A DNA stretch of 64,000 nucleotides, from assembly GCF_004912155.1 (NCBI RefSeq), contig NZ_STGX01000002.1, positions 111,774 through 175,773 of the forward strand, in the 5' to 3' direction. The stretch is from Glycomyces paridis (GTDB taxonomy: Bacteria; Actinomycetota; Actinomycetes; Mycobacteriales; Micromonosporaceae). Position numbers and translations under genes: made by a program. Under the pieces are notes generated by a model. It did not search any database, was not told the origin of the DNA, and worked only from the letters and a program-made list of their open reading frames with translations. Of the stretch, positions 43,727 through 52,709 are shown piece by piece; the first letter of the stretch is position 1, and each line of letters begins with the position of its first letter.

Positions 43727-45037
43727 ATGGGAACCACCTCGCAGTGGCAGAACTGGTCGGGCACCGAGGGGGCCGACCCGGTGCGGACCGTCAGGCCGCG
43801 GGACGCCGCGGAGCTGGCGGCCGCGGTGGTCGCGGCGGCCGAGGACGGCCTGCGGGTCAAGGCGGTCGGTTCGGGGCACTCGTTCAGCGCGATCGCGGTG
43901 GCCGAGGGCGTGCAGGTGGACATGGGCGGTCTCGACCAGGTTGTGGCGGCCGACCCGCGCACGGGCCTGGTGACGGTCGAGGCGGGGATGACGCTGCGGC
44001 GCCTCAACGAGGTGCTCGACGCGCACAACCTGGCCCTGGAGAACATGGGCGACATCGACGCGCAGACGATCTCGGGGGCGATCTCGACCGGGACGCACGG
44101 CACCGGCGACCGCTACCGCGGCTTCGCGTGGCAGGTCAAGGGCCTGCGACTGGTTCTCGCCGACGGCTCGACCGTACATTGTACGGAGTCGGAGCGGCCT
44201 GAGTTGTTCGCCGCCGCGCGCCTGGGGCTCGGCGCGATCGGGGTGATCGCCGAGGTGACGCTCCAGTGCGTGCCCGCGTTCCGGCTCAAGGCGCAGGAGC
44301 GACCCGAGCGACTCGACGCGGTCCTGGAGGGCCTGGACCTGCTCGTGGCCGAGAACGACCACTTCGAGTTCTACTGGTTCCCCCACACCGACCGGACCCT
44401 GACCAAGAGCAACAACCGCTACGCCATGTCCGACCCGAGCCGGCCCCCCGGGAGGCTCGCCTACTGGTGGTCGGAGACGTTCACCGAGAACCGCCTGTTC
44501 GAGGCCAGCAACCGGCTCGGGACGCGGTTTCCCTCGCTGGTGCCTAGCCTCAACCGCGTGGCCGGGCGGGTCTGGAGCGCCCGCGAGTACACCGACGTGT
44601 CGCACAAGGTCTTCGCCTCCCCGCGCTCGGTCGTCTTCCGCGAGATGGAGTACGCCCTCCCCCGCGAGTCGCTGCCGGAGGTCCTGCGCGAGCTCAAGGC
44701 GATGGTCGCCCGCCAGGACCACACGGTGTCCTTCCCCGTCGAGGTGCGCTTCGCGGCGGCCGACGACATCTGGCTGTCGACCGCGCACGGGCGGCGCACC
44801 GCCTACATCGCGGTGCACCAGTACCACCGCCACGACCACGAGCCGTACTTCAAGGACTGCGCGGCCCTGTTCGACGCGGCCGAGGGGCGCCCGCACTGGG
44901 GCAAGATGCACGGCCTGACGGCGAAGAAGCTCGCCGACCGCTACGAGCGGTTCGAGGACTTCCTGGCGGTGCGCGACGCCGTCGACCCCGACCGCCGGTT
45001 CGCCAACGCCTACCTCGAACGCGTCCTCGGCGACTGA
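43727..45037 (+). CDS. D-arabinono-1,4-lactone oxidase family FAD enzyme
   Basis: A 436-aa vanillyl-alcohol-oxidase-superfamily protein. The FAD domain has KAVGSGHSFSAIAV, TVEAGMTLRRLNEVL and GAISTGTHGTG; the C-terminal ALO domain ends with HWGKMHGLTAKKLADRY and PDRRFANAYLERVLG. Bacterial homologues oxidise L-gulono- or alditol-type substrates. The ATG at 43727 follows GGGGAG; the frame is open upstream but has no family similarity there. Paired with the divergent PLP enzyme. Confidence 0.9.
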   Translation: MGTTSQWQNWSGTEGADPVRTVRPRDAAELAAAVVAAAEDGLRVKAVGSGHSFSAIAVAEGVQVDMGGLDQVVAADPRTGLVTVEAGMTLRRLNEVLDAHNLALENMGDIDAQTISGAISTGTHGTGDRYRGFAWQVKGLRLVLADGSTVHCTESERPELFAAARLGLGAIGVIAEVTLQCVPAFRLKAQERPERLDAVLEGLDLLVAENDHFEFYWFPHTDRTLTKSNNRYAMSDPSRPPGRLAYWWSETFTENRLFEASNRLGTRFPSLVPSLNRVAGRVWSAREYTDVSHKVFASPRSVVFREMEYALPRESLPEVLRELKAMVARQDHTVSFPVEVRFAAADDIWLSTAHGRRTAYIAVHQYHRHDHEPYFKDCAALFDAAEGRPHWGKMHGLTAKKLADRYERFEDFLAVRDAVDPDRRFANAYLERVLGD

Positions 45038-45078
45038 CCGCGCCGCGCCCTGTCGGTCCCGTGGGCTACCTTGGCGCG

Positions 45079-45864
45079 GTGGCACAGGTCCTGTACCGAG
45101 AACTCGATGAACTGACCGACGACGAGGTCTACGCGGCGTACGCGCCCCCCGAGCCCGACTGGCTGCGGGTCAACTTCGTCGCCAGCGCCGACGGCGCCGC
45201 GGCCCTGGAGGGCCTCTCCGGTCCACTTTCGGGTGAAGAGGACAAGCGGGTGTTCAAGGTCCTGCGGGCCCGCTGCGACGTCCTGCTCGCCGGCTCGGGG
45301 ACCGTGCGCGCCGAAGGGTACGGGCCGCTGGTCCTCTCCCCCGACCGGATGGCCTGGCGCCGGGAGCGGGGCCTGCCGGAGGTGCCGGTCATGGCGATCG
45401 TGTCGCGCTCGGGGAACCTCGACCCCGCCGCCGGGATCTTCACCGAGGCGCCGCGCCGCCCCGTCCTGGTGTGCCCCGCGGACCTGCCCGAGGAGCGGCT
45501 CGCGCCGCTGCGCCGGGTCGCCGACGTCGTCGCCGTCGGGGAGGGCGATGTGGACCTCGCCGCGGCCGTCGCGGCGCTGCGCGGAAGGGGCCTGCGCCAG
45601 ATCCTGTGCGAGGGCGGCCCCCACGTGTTCGGCGACCTCGTCGCCGCCGACCTCGTCGACGAACTCGACCTGACCCTCTCGCCGCTCCTGGTCGGCGCCG
45701 GACCGATCCGCATCGCCGCCGACCACACCGCGAACGGCGGCCACCGCGAATCGGGCCCGCCGCGCCCCCTCGTGCTCCGACACGTCCTCGAAGCCGGGGG
45801 AAACCTCATCCTGCGGTACGTGCGCTCCGCAGGCGGCTCCGACACTGAGGCGAATGCCAGGTGA
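45079..45864 (+). CDS. pyrimidine reductase/RibD C-terminal domain protein
   Basis: A 261-aa standalone reductase similar to the C-terminal half of RibD, which reduces the ribosyl group of a diaminopyrimidine in riboflavin synthesis. Landmarks are VNFVASADGAAALEGLSGPLS, DKRVFKVLRARCDVLLAGSGTVRAEGYGPL and LCEGGPHVFGDLVAADLVDELDLTLSPLLVGAG. No rib gene is near, so it may be an alternative reductase. The GTG at 45079 has TACCTT 6 nt upstream and no ribosome binding site, indicating a leaderless start; a GTG at 45061 is also in frame. Confidence 0.88.
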   Translation: MAQVLYRELDELTDDEVYAAYAPPEPDWLRVNFVASADGAAALEGLSGPLSGEEDKRVFKVLRARCDVLLAGSGTVRAEGYGPLVLSPDRMAWRRERGLPEVPVMAIVSRSGNLDPAAGIFTEAPRRPVLVCPADLPEERLAPLRRVADVVAVGEGDVDLAAAVAALRGRGLRQILCEGGPHVFGDLVAADLVDELDLTLSPLLVGAGPIRIAADHTANGGHRESGPPRPLVLRHVLEAGGNLILRYVRSAGGSDTEANAR

Positions 45865-45924
45865 TCCGGGTCGCCCGGCGGGCCGACGGTGAACCGGGGC
45901 AGGTCAGGCCGCAGGTGCGCTCGG

Positions 45925-45947
45925 TTGTCATAGCGCTCATCTAGGAT
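45925..45947 (+). promoter_or_regulatory. RecA-NDp (PafBC)-like promoter before tnpB
   Basis: TTGTCATAG, exactly 8 bases, then TAGGAT; the mycobacterial damage-promoter consensus is TTGTCRGTG-N8-TANNNT, so 7 of 9 upstream bases and all three fixed -10 bases match. The -10 ends 6 nt before the tnpB GTG, so the transcript would be leaderless. Confidence 0.45.
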
Positions 45948-45953
45948 TGCGCC

Positions 45954-47243
45954 GTGCATCTCCGGTACCGATACCGCCTCTACCCGACGCTCCCGCAGCG
46001 CGTCGCGCTGTCGAAGGCGTTCGGGTGCGCTCGGGTCGTGTTCAACGACGCGGTGGCCGCGCGGAGGCGCGCACATATAGAGGGCCTGTCGTATCCGACC
46101 ACGGCGGTCTTGTCGAAGACGTTGATCACCGAAGCGAAGCGCACCGCCGAGCGAGCCTGGCTCGCTGAGGTCTCGGCGGCGGTGCTCCAGCAGGCTCTCG
46201 CCGATGCGGACCGGGCGTTTCGCAACTTCTTCGCCTCGCGCAAAGGGCAACGGAAGGGCCCACTGATGGGTCCGCCGAGGTTCAAACGCCGCACGGGTGC
46301 GCAGTCGATCCGCTTCACGCGCAACACCCGGTTCAAAGTTCTGGGCAACGGGAAGCTCAGGCTGCCGAAAGTCGGCGACCTGAAGGTGGCGTGGTCGCGT
46401 GAGCTGCCGTCCGAGCCGTCCTCGGTCACGGTCGTCAAGACGGCGACCGGGAAGTACTACGCGAGCTTCGTGGTGGCCGTCGATGAGGACGCGGATCTTC
46501 TCGAACCGCTCACCGACCCGGAGGCGGAGACCGGGATCGATCTGGGTCTCAAGGACTTCGCGGTCCTGCGTGGCGGTAAGGTGATCGAGAACCCGCGCTT
46601 CTTCCGGCGGTTGGAGCGCAAGCTCGCGAAGGCGCAGCGGATCCTCGCTCGCAAGGCCAAGGGCTCGGCCAACCGGGGCAAGGCGCGGCTGCGAGTCGCG
46701 AAGGTCCACGAGAGGATCAGAAATACCCGCGCCGACTGGGTCGACAAGCAGGTGAAGACGGTCGTTGCCGAGAACCAAGGCATCTACGTCGAAGACCTCA
46801 ATGTCAAGGGACTCAGCCGGGGCAGGCACGCGAAGTCGATCCATGACGCCGGTTTCGGCTTGTTCGTGACCCGCCTCGAAGCGAAAGCCGCCAGGGCGGG
46901 CCGCACGTTCGTCAAGGTCGACCGGTACTTTCCGTCCACCCGGCTGTGCTCGGTGTGCGGAGCTTTGACCGGGCCGAGTGGACTGGAGGGCCTGAAGGTC
47001 AGGGCATGGGCGTGCGGATGCGGTGCGGTCCATGACCGGGACCGCAACGCGGAGATCAACATCAGGCGCGAAGGCAAGCGCCTCGTGGCCGCCGGGCAGG
47101 CGGACACGCGAAACGCCTCTGGAGGAGACGTCAGACCAGGGACACCTGGCAGACTCCGCAACCCCCGTCAGGGGAAGAACGAGGAACCCACCCGTAACCG
47201 GACCGCACCCGCGGCCCGCAAGCCGGGAGTTCCCGCCCGTTGA
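45954..47243 (+). CDS. tnpB: RNA-guided nuclease TnpB (IS200/IS605, IS1341-type OrfB)
   Basis: A 429-aa TnpB, apparently full length. The N-terminal MHLRYRYRLYPTLPQ start is typical; RuvC-like acidic residues are the Asp of GIDLGLKDFAVL (about 195), the Glu of YVEDLNVKGL (about 279) and the Asp of HDRDRNAEINI (about 360), with a zinc finger CSVCG...CGCG between. No TnpA transposase is present, so the element cannot move by itself. The last 60 residues are a non-conserved Arg/Gly/Pro tail that overlaps the likely guide RNA scaffold. It ends 34 bp before the HerA-like gene. Confidence 0.92.
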   Translation: MHLRYRYRLYPTLPQRVALSKAFGCARVVFNDAVAARRRAHIEGLSYPTTAVLSKTLITEAKRTAERAWLAEVSAAVLQQALADADRAFRNFFASRKGQRKGPLMGPPRFKRRTGAQSIRFTRNTRFKVLGNGKLRLPKVGDLKVAWSRELPSEPSSVTVVKTATGKYYASFVVAVDEDADLLEPLTDPEAETGIDLGLKDFAVLRGGKVIENPRFFRRLERKLAKAQRILARKAKGSANRGKARLRVAKVHERIRNTRADWVDKQVKTVVAENQGIYVEDLNVKGLSRGRHAKSIHDAGFGLFVTRLEAKAARAGRTFVKVDRYFPSTRLCSVCGALTGPSGLEGLKVRAWACGCGAVHDRDRNAEINIRREGKRLVAAGQADTRNASGGDVRPGTPGRLRNPRQGKNEEPTRNRTAPAARKPGVPAR

Positions 47244-47261
47244 GAGCGAGAAGGATGTCAA
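47096..47261 (+). ncRNA. candidate omega/reRNA scaffold and right end of the TnpB element
   Basis: In IS605-type elements the guide RNA scaffold overlaps the 3' end of tnpB and runs to the right end, with flanking DNA as guide. Here the coding tail is followed by AAGGATGTCAA (47251-47261), which I recall as a common right-end sequence of actinobacterial TnpB elements. The GC hairpin usually seen just before it is degenerate. The guide would then begin at about 47262, over the start codon region of the HerA-like gene. Boundaries are inferred. Confidence 0.3.
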
Positions 47262-47277
47262 ATGCGAGGATCGAGCG

Positions 47278-48987
47278 ATGAGTGAATCGGTGGGACGCGT
47301 GCTCGGCACGGAGGACGCGACGCCTCTGTCGTTCTGGGTCGGCGTCGGCCCCGAGGCCTACGCCCAGCTCGACGACGTCCTCACCACCGAGCGGCAGGTG
47401 CCCGGCGTCGGGGCCGTCCGCATCTCGGGCGTCGTCACGGCGGTGCGGTCGCGCCATGAGGGCGCGCAGTTCGACTCCGACGTGTTCGACATCGCGGGGG
47501 GCCTGCTCCCGGCGCAGGTGCAGGAGGCCGCCGAGGTCACCGTGACCCGTGTCGAGCCCGAGGTGTTCGTGCCCCCGCGCCCCGGCGCCGAGGTGCAGCG
47601 CGCCTCCGGGGAGGACCGCGACCGGGCGCTGTACTTCGACGGCATGGCCCGCCAGGTGCCGCTCGGGTTCTCCCGCGACGGCCAGCCGGTCTTCCTCAAC
47701 CCCGACTTCCTCGACGGCACGCGGGGCGCCCACGTCTCGATCTCCGGGATCTCGGGTGTCGCCACGAAGACGTCGTTCGCGACCTGGCTGCTGTACTCGC
47801 TCCTGCACTCGGGCGCCCTGGGCGCCGAGGCGGCGAACACCAAGGCGCTCATCTTCAACGTCAAGGGCGAGGACCTGCTGCTCCTCGACCACGACAACAC
47901 GAAGATCGACGAGGCCGTGCGCGACACGTACCGGCGCCTGGGCATGGAGCCGGGCGCGTTCAAGTCCGTGGAGGTCCTCGCGCCGCCGCGCGAGGGCGAC
48001 GCGAACGGCATCCCCGACGTCGCCTGCCGTTCCACCGGCGTCGACGCGTTCTACTGGACGCTCGCGGAGTTCTGCCAGTTGAACCTGCTGCCGTTCGTGT
48101 TCGCCGACGGCGACGACGACCGCCAGCAGTACACGATGGTCGTCCACCAGGTCGCCGCGCGGCTGCGCAAGGAGGCGCGTCCCAAGGACAACGGGGCCGT
48201 CGCGGTCGACGGGCGCCTGCTCACCAGCTACCGCGACCTGGTCGACCTGGTGTGCGAGCGACTCTCCGACGACGAGACCCGCACCGAGTGGGCCGGGTCG
48301 GCGATCGGCCTGGGGACCGTGAACGCGTTCATCCGGCGCCTCATCGCCTCGGGGCGCGACATCGGGCGCCTCATCCGCGGCGACCTGCCGCCCAAGGGCG
48401 CGGTGCTCTCTTCTGAAGCGCAGGTCACGGTCGTCGACCTGCACAACCTGCCCGACCGGGCGCAGCGGTTCGTCGTCGGCGTGGTCCTGCGCTCGGAGTT
48501 CGAGCGCAAGGAGAAGGCCGGCACCGCGCGCCCGCTCCAGTTCGTGGTCCTCGACGAGCTCAACAAGTACGCCCCGCGCGAGGGCACCAGCCCGATCAAG
48601 GACATCCTGCTCGACATCGCCGAACGCGGCCGGTCCCTCGGGGTCATCCTCATCGGCGCCCAGCAGACCGCGTCCGAAGTGGAGCGGCGGATCGCCTCGA
48701 ACTCGGCGATCCGCGTCGTCGGGCGCCTCGACGCCGCCGAGGCCACCAGGCCCGAGTACGGGTTCCTCACCCAGGCCCAGCGGATGCGCGTCCTCATGGC
48801 CAAGCCCGGCACCATGTTCGTGGCCCAGCCCGAACTGCCGGTGCCGCTGGTGGTGAACTTCCCGTTCCCCGCCTGGGCCACCCGCCCCGCCGAGGCCGGG
48901 TCCGCCCCGGCCGCCACCGCCCGGTCCGTCACCGCCAGGGTCGACCCGTTCGACCTCGCCGAGGACGAGGACGACATCCCGTTCTAG
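47278..48987 (+). CDS. HerA-like hexameric DNA-pumping ATPase
   Basis: A 569-aa FtsK/HerA-class ATPase. An N-terminal beta-barrel (HAS-type, roughly residues 15-105) is followed by the P-loop region HVSISGISGVATKTSFATW, which has Thr where the usual Walker A has Gly before Lys, and Walker B LQFVVLDELNKYAP near residue 425. LGVILIGAQQTASEVERRIASNSAIRVVGRLD is a typical HerA sensor/Arg segment, and the acidic tail ends in EDEDDIPF. It starts a set with sbcD, sbcC and a NurA-like nuclease, where it would drive DNA into the nuclease. ATG 34 bp after tnpB; only a weak GAGGA ribosome binding site. Confidence 0.85.
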   Translation: MSESVGRVLGTEDATPLSFWVGVGPEAYAQLDDVLTTERQVPGVGAVRISGVVTAVRSRHEGAQFDSDVFDIAGGLLPAQVQEAAEVTVTRVEPEVFVPPRPGAEVQRASGEDRDRALYFDGMARQVPLGFSRDGQPVFLNPDFLDGTRGAHVSISGISGVATKTSFATWLLYSLLHSGALGAEAANTKALIFNVKGEDLLLLDHDNTKIDEAVRDTYRRLGMEPGAFKSVEVLAPPREGDANGIPDVACRSTGVDAFYWTLAEFCQLNLLPFVFADGDDDRQQYTMVVHQVAARLRKEARPKDNGAVAVDGRLLTSYRDLVDLVCERLSDDETRTEWAGSAIGLGTVNAFIRRLIASGRDIGRLIRGDLPPKGAVLSSEAQVTVVDLHNLPDRAQRFVVGVVLRSEFERKEKAGTARPLQFVVLDELNKYAPREGTSPIKDILLDIAERGRSLGVILIGAQQTASEVERRIASNSAIRVVGRLDAAEATRPEYGFLTQAQRMRVLMAKPGTMFVAQPELPVPLVVNFPFPAWATRPAEAGSAPAATARSVTARVDPFDLAEDEDDIPF

Positions 48988-49033
48988 CCCGAACGCGCCC
49001 CCGCCCCGCGAGCCTCTGGAAAGGAAGTGCGCC

Positions 49034-50188
49034 TTGAGGATTCTCCACACCTCCGACTGGCACGTCGGGGTCACCATGAAGGGCCGCTCGCGCCTGGACG
49101 AGCAGCGCGCCGTCTTCAAGCAGATGGTCGAGGTCGCCGCCGCCGAACAGGTCGACCTGGTGATCGTGGCCGGGGACCTCTTCGACACCGCCTCGCCCTC
49201 GGCCGAGTCGCAGCGCCTGCTGTTCTCGGCCCTGTCGGCGCTGCGCGGCACCGGCGCCGAGGTCGTCGTCATCGCCGGGAACCACGACAACGGCAAGGCG
49301 CTCGAAGCGCTGCGCCACTGGGCGCACGCCGCCGGCATCCACCTGCGCGGCTCACTCGGCAAGGCCGCCGACCACCTCGTCACCGGCGAGACCGCCGGCG
49401 GCGAGCGCTGGCGCTGCGCCGCGCTCCCGTTCATCGCCCAGCGCCACGCCGTGCGCGCCGCGGAGCTGTTCGAGCTCGGCGCCGCCGGGGCCGAGGCGAA
49501 CTACGCCGACCACCTGCGCCGCCTCGTCTCGGCGCTCACCCACGACTTCACCGCCGACACCGTGAACCTCTTCACCGGGCACCTCACCGTCGTCGGCGGC
49601 AAGGTCGGCGGCGGCGAACGCGAAGTCCACACCGTCGCCGACTACGCGGTGCCCGCCGCGATCTTCCCGCCCACCACTTCGTATGTGGCCCTTGGACACC
49701 TGCACAAGGCGCAGGCGATCACCGGACCCTGCCCGATCCGCTACTCCGGCGGGCCGCTCGCCGTCGACTTCGGCGAGGAGGACCACACGCCGAGCGTCGC
49801 CCTCGTCGACGTCGCCCCCGGCGTCCCCGCCCGCGCCCGCACCGTCCCGCTCACCGCGGCCGTGCCGCTCCAGACCGTCCGCGGCACCCTCGAACAGCTC
49901 GCCAAGGCCGAAGTGGACGAACGGGCGTGGCTGCGCGTCTTCGTCACCGAGCCGGCGCGGGCCGGACTGCGCGGCGAGGTCGCCGACCTGTTCCCGCGCG
50001 CCGTCCAGATCCACATCGACCCGGTCATGCGCAAGGACGAGGCCAAACCGCGCGAACGGCGCTCCGGGCGCAGCCCCGGCGAGCTGTTCACCTCCTATCT
50101 CACCGAGCACGGGCACGACGACCCGGCCGTGACCAAGCTCTTCGCCCATCTCTACGAAGACGCCCAGACCGTCGCCGAGGAGGCCTGA
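49034..50188 (+). CDS. sbcD: exonuclease subunit SbcD (Mre11 family)
   Basis: A 384-aa metallophosphoesterase nuclease. Metal ligands are in ILHTSDWHVG, VIVAGDLFDTASPS, VIAGNHDNGKAL and NLFTGHLTV, with ALGHLHKAQ closing the site. With SbcC it opens hairpins and trims blocked DNA ends. It begins with TTG at 49034, preceded by AAGGAAGTGCGCC; nearly the same initiation context (AGGTGCGCCTTG) is used by the nurA-like gene. Its stop overlaps the sbcC ATG by one base, so the two subunits are coupled. Confidence 0.95.
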   Translation: MRILHTSDWHVGVTMKGRSRLDEQRAVFKQMVEVAAAEQVDLVIVAGDLFDTASPSAESQRLLFSALSALRGTGAEVVVIAGNHDNGKALEALRHWAHAAGIHLRGSLGKAADHLVTGETAGGERWRCAALPFIAQRHAVRAAELFELGAAGAEANYADHLRRLVSALTHDFTADTVNLFTGHLTVVGGKVGGGEREVHTVADYAVPAAIFPPTTSYVALGHLHKAQAITGPCPIRYSGGPLAVDFGEEDHTPSVALVDVAPGVPARARTVPLTAAVPLQTVRGTLEQLAKAEVDERAWLRVFVTEPARAGLRGEVADLFPRAVQIHIDPVMRKDEAKPRERRSGRSPGELFTSYLTEHGHDDPAVTKLFAHLYEDAQTVAEEA

Positions 50189-52620
50189 TGCGGCCCGTCC
50201 GACTGGACCTCCAGGGTTTCGGCTCCTACACCGGGAGCGAGACCTTCGACTTCACCGACGCGGAGTTCTTCGCGCTCACCGGGCCGACCGGCGCGGGCAA
50301 GTCGACCGTGCTCGACGCGATCTGCTTCGCGCTGTACGGGCGCACGCCGCGCTGGCCGAAGTCGGCCACGCAGAACTCGCTCGCGCCGTCCTCGGTGGAG
50401 GGCCGGGTGCGGCTCGTGTTCGGCGCGGCGGGGCGCCACTACGTGGCGACGCGGATTCTGCGCCGCGACCGCAACGGCAAGGTCAAGACCACCACGGCCG
50501 CGATGGAGCAGCTGCCGGAGGGCGTGGACCCGGCCGAGGACACCGAGCTGGTCGAGGGGCTCGGCAAGGCCTTGGGCGGGAGCCCGAACGAGGTCAACGC
50601 CGCCGCCGAGCGGATCATCGGGCTGCCGTTCGAGCAGTTCACCAAGTGCGTGCTGCTGCCGCAGGGCGAGTTCGCGGAGTTCCTGCGCGCCTCCTCGGCC
50701 GACCGGCGGAACATCCTGGAGAACCTGCTCGGCCACAGCGTCTACCGGTCGATCCAGCAGCGCGCCCGCACCCGGTTCGTCGACGCGGACGCGAAGCGCC
50801 AGGCGTACGAGACGCAGCTCGCGGGGCTGGCGCCGGTCTCGCAGGAGCAGATCGGCCTCGCCGCCGAGCGCGTGGAGCGCCTGGAGAAGCTCGCGGAGCC
50901 GGTGCGGGACAAGTCGAGTGCGCTCGACGGCCTCGCCGCGGCCGTGGAGGCCGCGCGGCGCGCTCTCGCCGCCGCCGAGTCGAACCTGGCCTCGCTGACG
51001 TACATCAAGGAGCCGTCCGGGGTCGCCGACATCGCCGCGCAGGTCGCCGCCGCGGCGGCCGCGGTGGCCGAGAAGGGCGCCGAGGTCGAGGCGACCGAGG
51101 CCGAGGACGAGCGGCTGCGGTCCGAACTCGACGGTCTCGACCTCGCGAAGCTCGAACGGGACCTCAAGGCCTGGGCCGAACTCGCCGAGACCGCCGCGAA
51201 GCTCAAGACGGGCCTGGAGCTCACCGAGGAGCTGCGCGACCAGTTCGCCGAGGCGAAGGAGCTCGAAGAGGCCGCCTCCGAGGAGGTCGAGATCCAGCAC
51301 GCCTCGCTCCACAAGGTCCGCATGGCCGAACTCGCCGGGACCCTCAGGGCGGGACTGGAAGTGGGCGACGAGTGCCCCGTGTGCGACCGTCCCGTGGACG
51401 AGGTGCCCGCGCACGACCTGTCGGAGTCGATGCAGCAGGCCGAGGAGTCCTCCCGCACGGCCACAGTGGAGTTCAGGGACGCCCAGGCCGCCGTGGTGGC
51501 GCTCCAGACGAGGCTGGAGAACTACGAGGAGCGGCTCACCGAGCTGCAACTGGCCGAGCGGCGGTTGAAGAAGAAGCTCGAAGACGTCCCCGAACCGGCG
51601 GTGCTCCAGCAGCGGCGCGCGAGTTCGGAGGAGGCCCGGCAGCAGCTCGCGGGCACCGGCAACGCGCTCCGGGCCGCGCGGCGGGCACTGCGCGAGGCCG
51701 AGAAGCGCAAAGCGGCGGTCGACGAGCGCCAGCAGCGGGCCTGGAAGGAGTTCCAGCACGCCCGCGACCAGGTGGCCGTGCTCGGCCCGCCCGCCGCGGG
51801 CGACGGCCTGGCCGCGAGCTGGGCGCAGCTGACCGCCTGGGCAGCGACGTCCCTCGAACGCGCCGGCGCCGAACGCGAGGCCGCCCGCACCGAGCTCGCC
51901 GAGCTCGACGGCCGCGCCGAGACCCTCCGCGGGGAACTGCGGTTCGCCTTGGGCGAGTTCAACGTCGAGGTCCCCCGCAACGGCACCGGCGGCGACTACG
52001 TGGCCCGCCACGCCACGGCGGTCGAGGCGGCGCGCGCCGACGCGGCCTCCCTCGCGGAGTCGCGGCGGCGGCGCATCGAGCTCGACGCCGAGATGCGGCG
52101 CTTCGCGACCGAGGCGCTGGTGGCGAAGGAGCTGGCCCGGCACCTCGACGCCCGCAAGTTCATGGAGTGGCTGCTCAGCGAGGCGCTCGACGAGCTGGTC
52201 GCGGGCGCGACGGTCATGCTCCACCAGATCACCGGCGGCCAGTACGACCTCATCTACCGCGACCAGGACTTCTGGGTGGTCGACCACCACGACGCCGACA
52301 TGCCGCGGCCGGCGCGGAGCCTGTCGGGCGGCGAGACCTTCGCGGCCTCGCTGTCGCTGGCGCTCGCGCTGTCGGACCAGCTCGCGAGCCTCTCGCGGCA
52401 CGGGGCGTCGCTGGAGTCGATCATCCTCGACGAGGGCTTCGGCACGCTCGACCCCGAGACGCTCGACGCGGTCGCGAGCACCTTGGAGGCCCTGACCATC
52501 TCCGCGGGCCGCACCGTGGGCCTGGTGACCCACGTCGCCGAGCTCGCCGAGCGCGTGCCCGTGCGGTTCCAGGTCACCAAGGACGCGAAGGGCTCGCACG
52601 TCGAGAAGACCTGGTCCTGA
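50188..52620 (+). CDS. sbcC: exonuclease subunit SbcC (Rad50 family SMC-like ATPase)
   Basis: An 810-aa ABC ATPase with long coiled coils. Walker A is LTGPTGAGKSTVLDAICFALYG (starts near residue 30), the Q-loop region is LLPQGEFAEFL, the zinc hook CPVC lies near 395 between two Glu/Ala-rich coiled coils, and LSGGETFAASLSLALAL (about 711) and IILDEGFGTLDPETL (about 745) are the signature and Walker B. Shorter than the about 1040 residues of E. coli SbcC, meaning shorter arms, as usual in actinobacteria. It forms the Rad50 part of the HerA-SbcD-SbcC-NurA set. Confidence 0.95.
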   Translation: MRPVRLDLQGFGSYTGSETFDFTDAEFFALTGPTGAGKSTVLDAICFALYGRTPRWPKSATQNSLAPSSVEGRVRLVFGAAGRHYVATRILRRDRNGKVKTTTAAMEQLPEGVDPAEDTELVEGLGKALGGSPNEVNAAAERIIGLPFEQFTKCVLLPQGEFAEFLRASSADRRNILENLLGHSVYRSIQQRARTRFVDADAKRQAYETQLAGLAPVSQEQIGLAAERVERLEKLAEPVRDKSSALDGLAAAVEAARRALAAAESNLASLTYIKEPSGVADIAAQVAAAAAAVAEKGAEVEATEAEDERLRSELDGLDLAKLERDLKAWAELAETAAKLKTGLELTEELRDQFAEAKELEEAASEEVEIQHASLHKVRMAELAGTLRAGLEVGDECPVCDRPVDEVPAHDLSESMQQAEESSRTATVEFRDAQAAVVALQTRLENYEERLTELQLAERRLKKKLEDVPEPAVLQQRRASSEEARQQLAGTGNALRAARRALREAEKRKAAVDERQQRAWKEFQHARDQVAVLGPPAAGDGLAASWAQLTAWAATSLERAGAEREAARTELAELDGRAETLRGELRFALGEFNVEVPRNGTGGDYVARHATAVEAARADAASLAESRRRRIELDAEMRRFATEALVAKELARHLDARKFMEWLLSEALDELVAGATVMLHQITGGQYDLIYRDQDFWVVDHHDADMPRPARSLSGGETFAASLSLALALSDQLASLSRHGASLESIILDEGFGTLDPETLDAVASTLEALTISAGRTVGLVTHVAELAERVPVRFQVTKDAKGSHVEKTWS

Positions 52621-52686
52621 CCAGAAGCGGCCCTGCTTCACTCGATCAGGTGAGTTTCCGCGATCCGCCGATTTGACAACGGTTTC

Positions 52687-52709
52687 TTGTCGGACCCGCC
52701 CAGAACAAT
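52687..52709 (+). promoter_or_regulatory. RecA-NDp (PafBC)-like promoter before the nurA-like gene
   Basis: TTGTCGGAC, exactly 8 bases, then AACAAT. Against TTGTCRGTG-N8-TANNNT it matches TTGTCGG and the second and last -10 bases. It lies in the 208-bp gap after sbcC, about 120 bp before the start codon. The match is weaker than the one before tnpB. Confidence 0.35.

Noticed and set aside
45954-47261. complete autonomous IS605 element
   Set aside because: Only tnpB is present; no tnpA gene and no convincing left-end hairpin, so it is a lone IS1341-type element.
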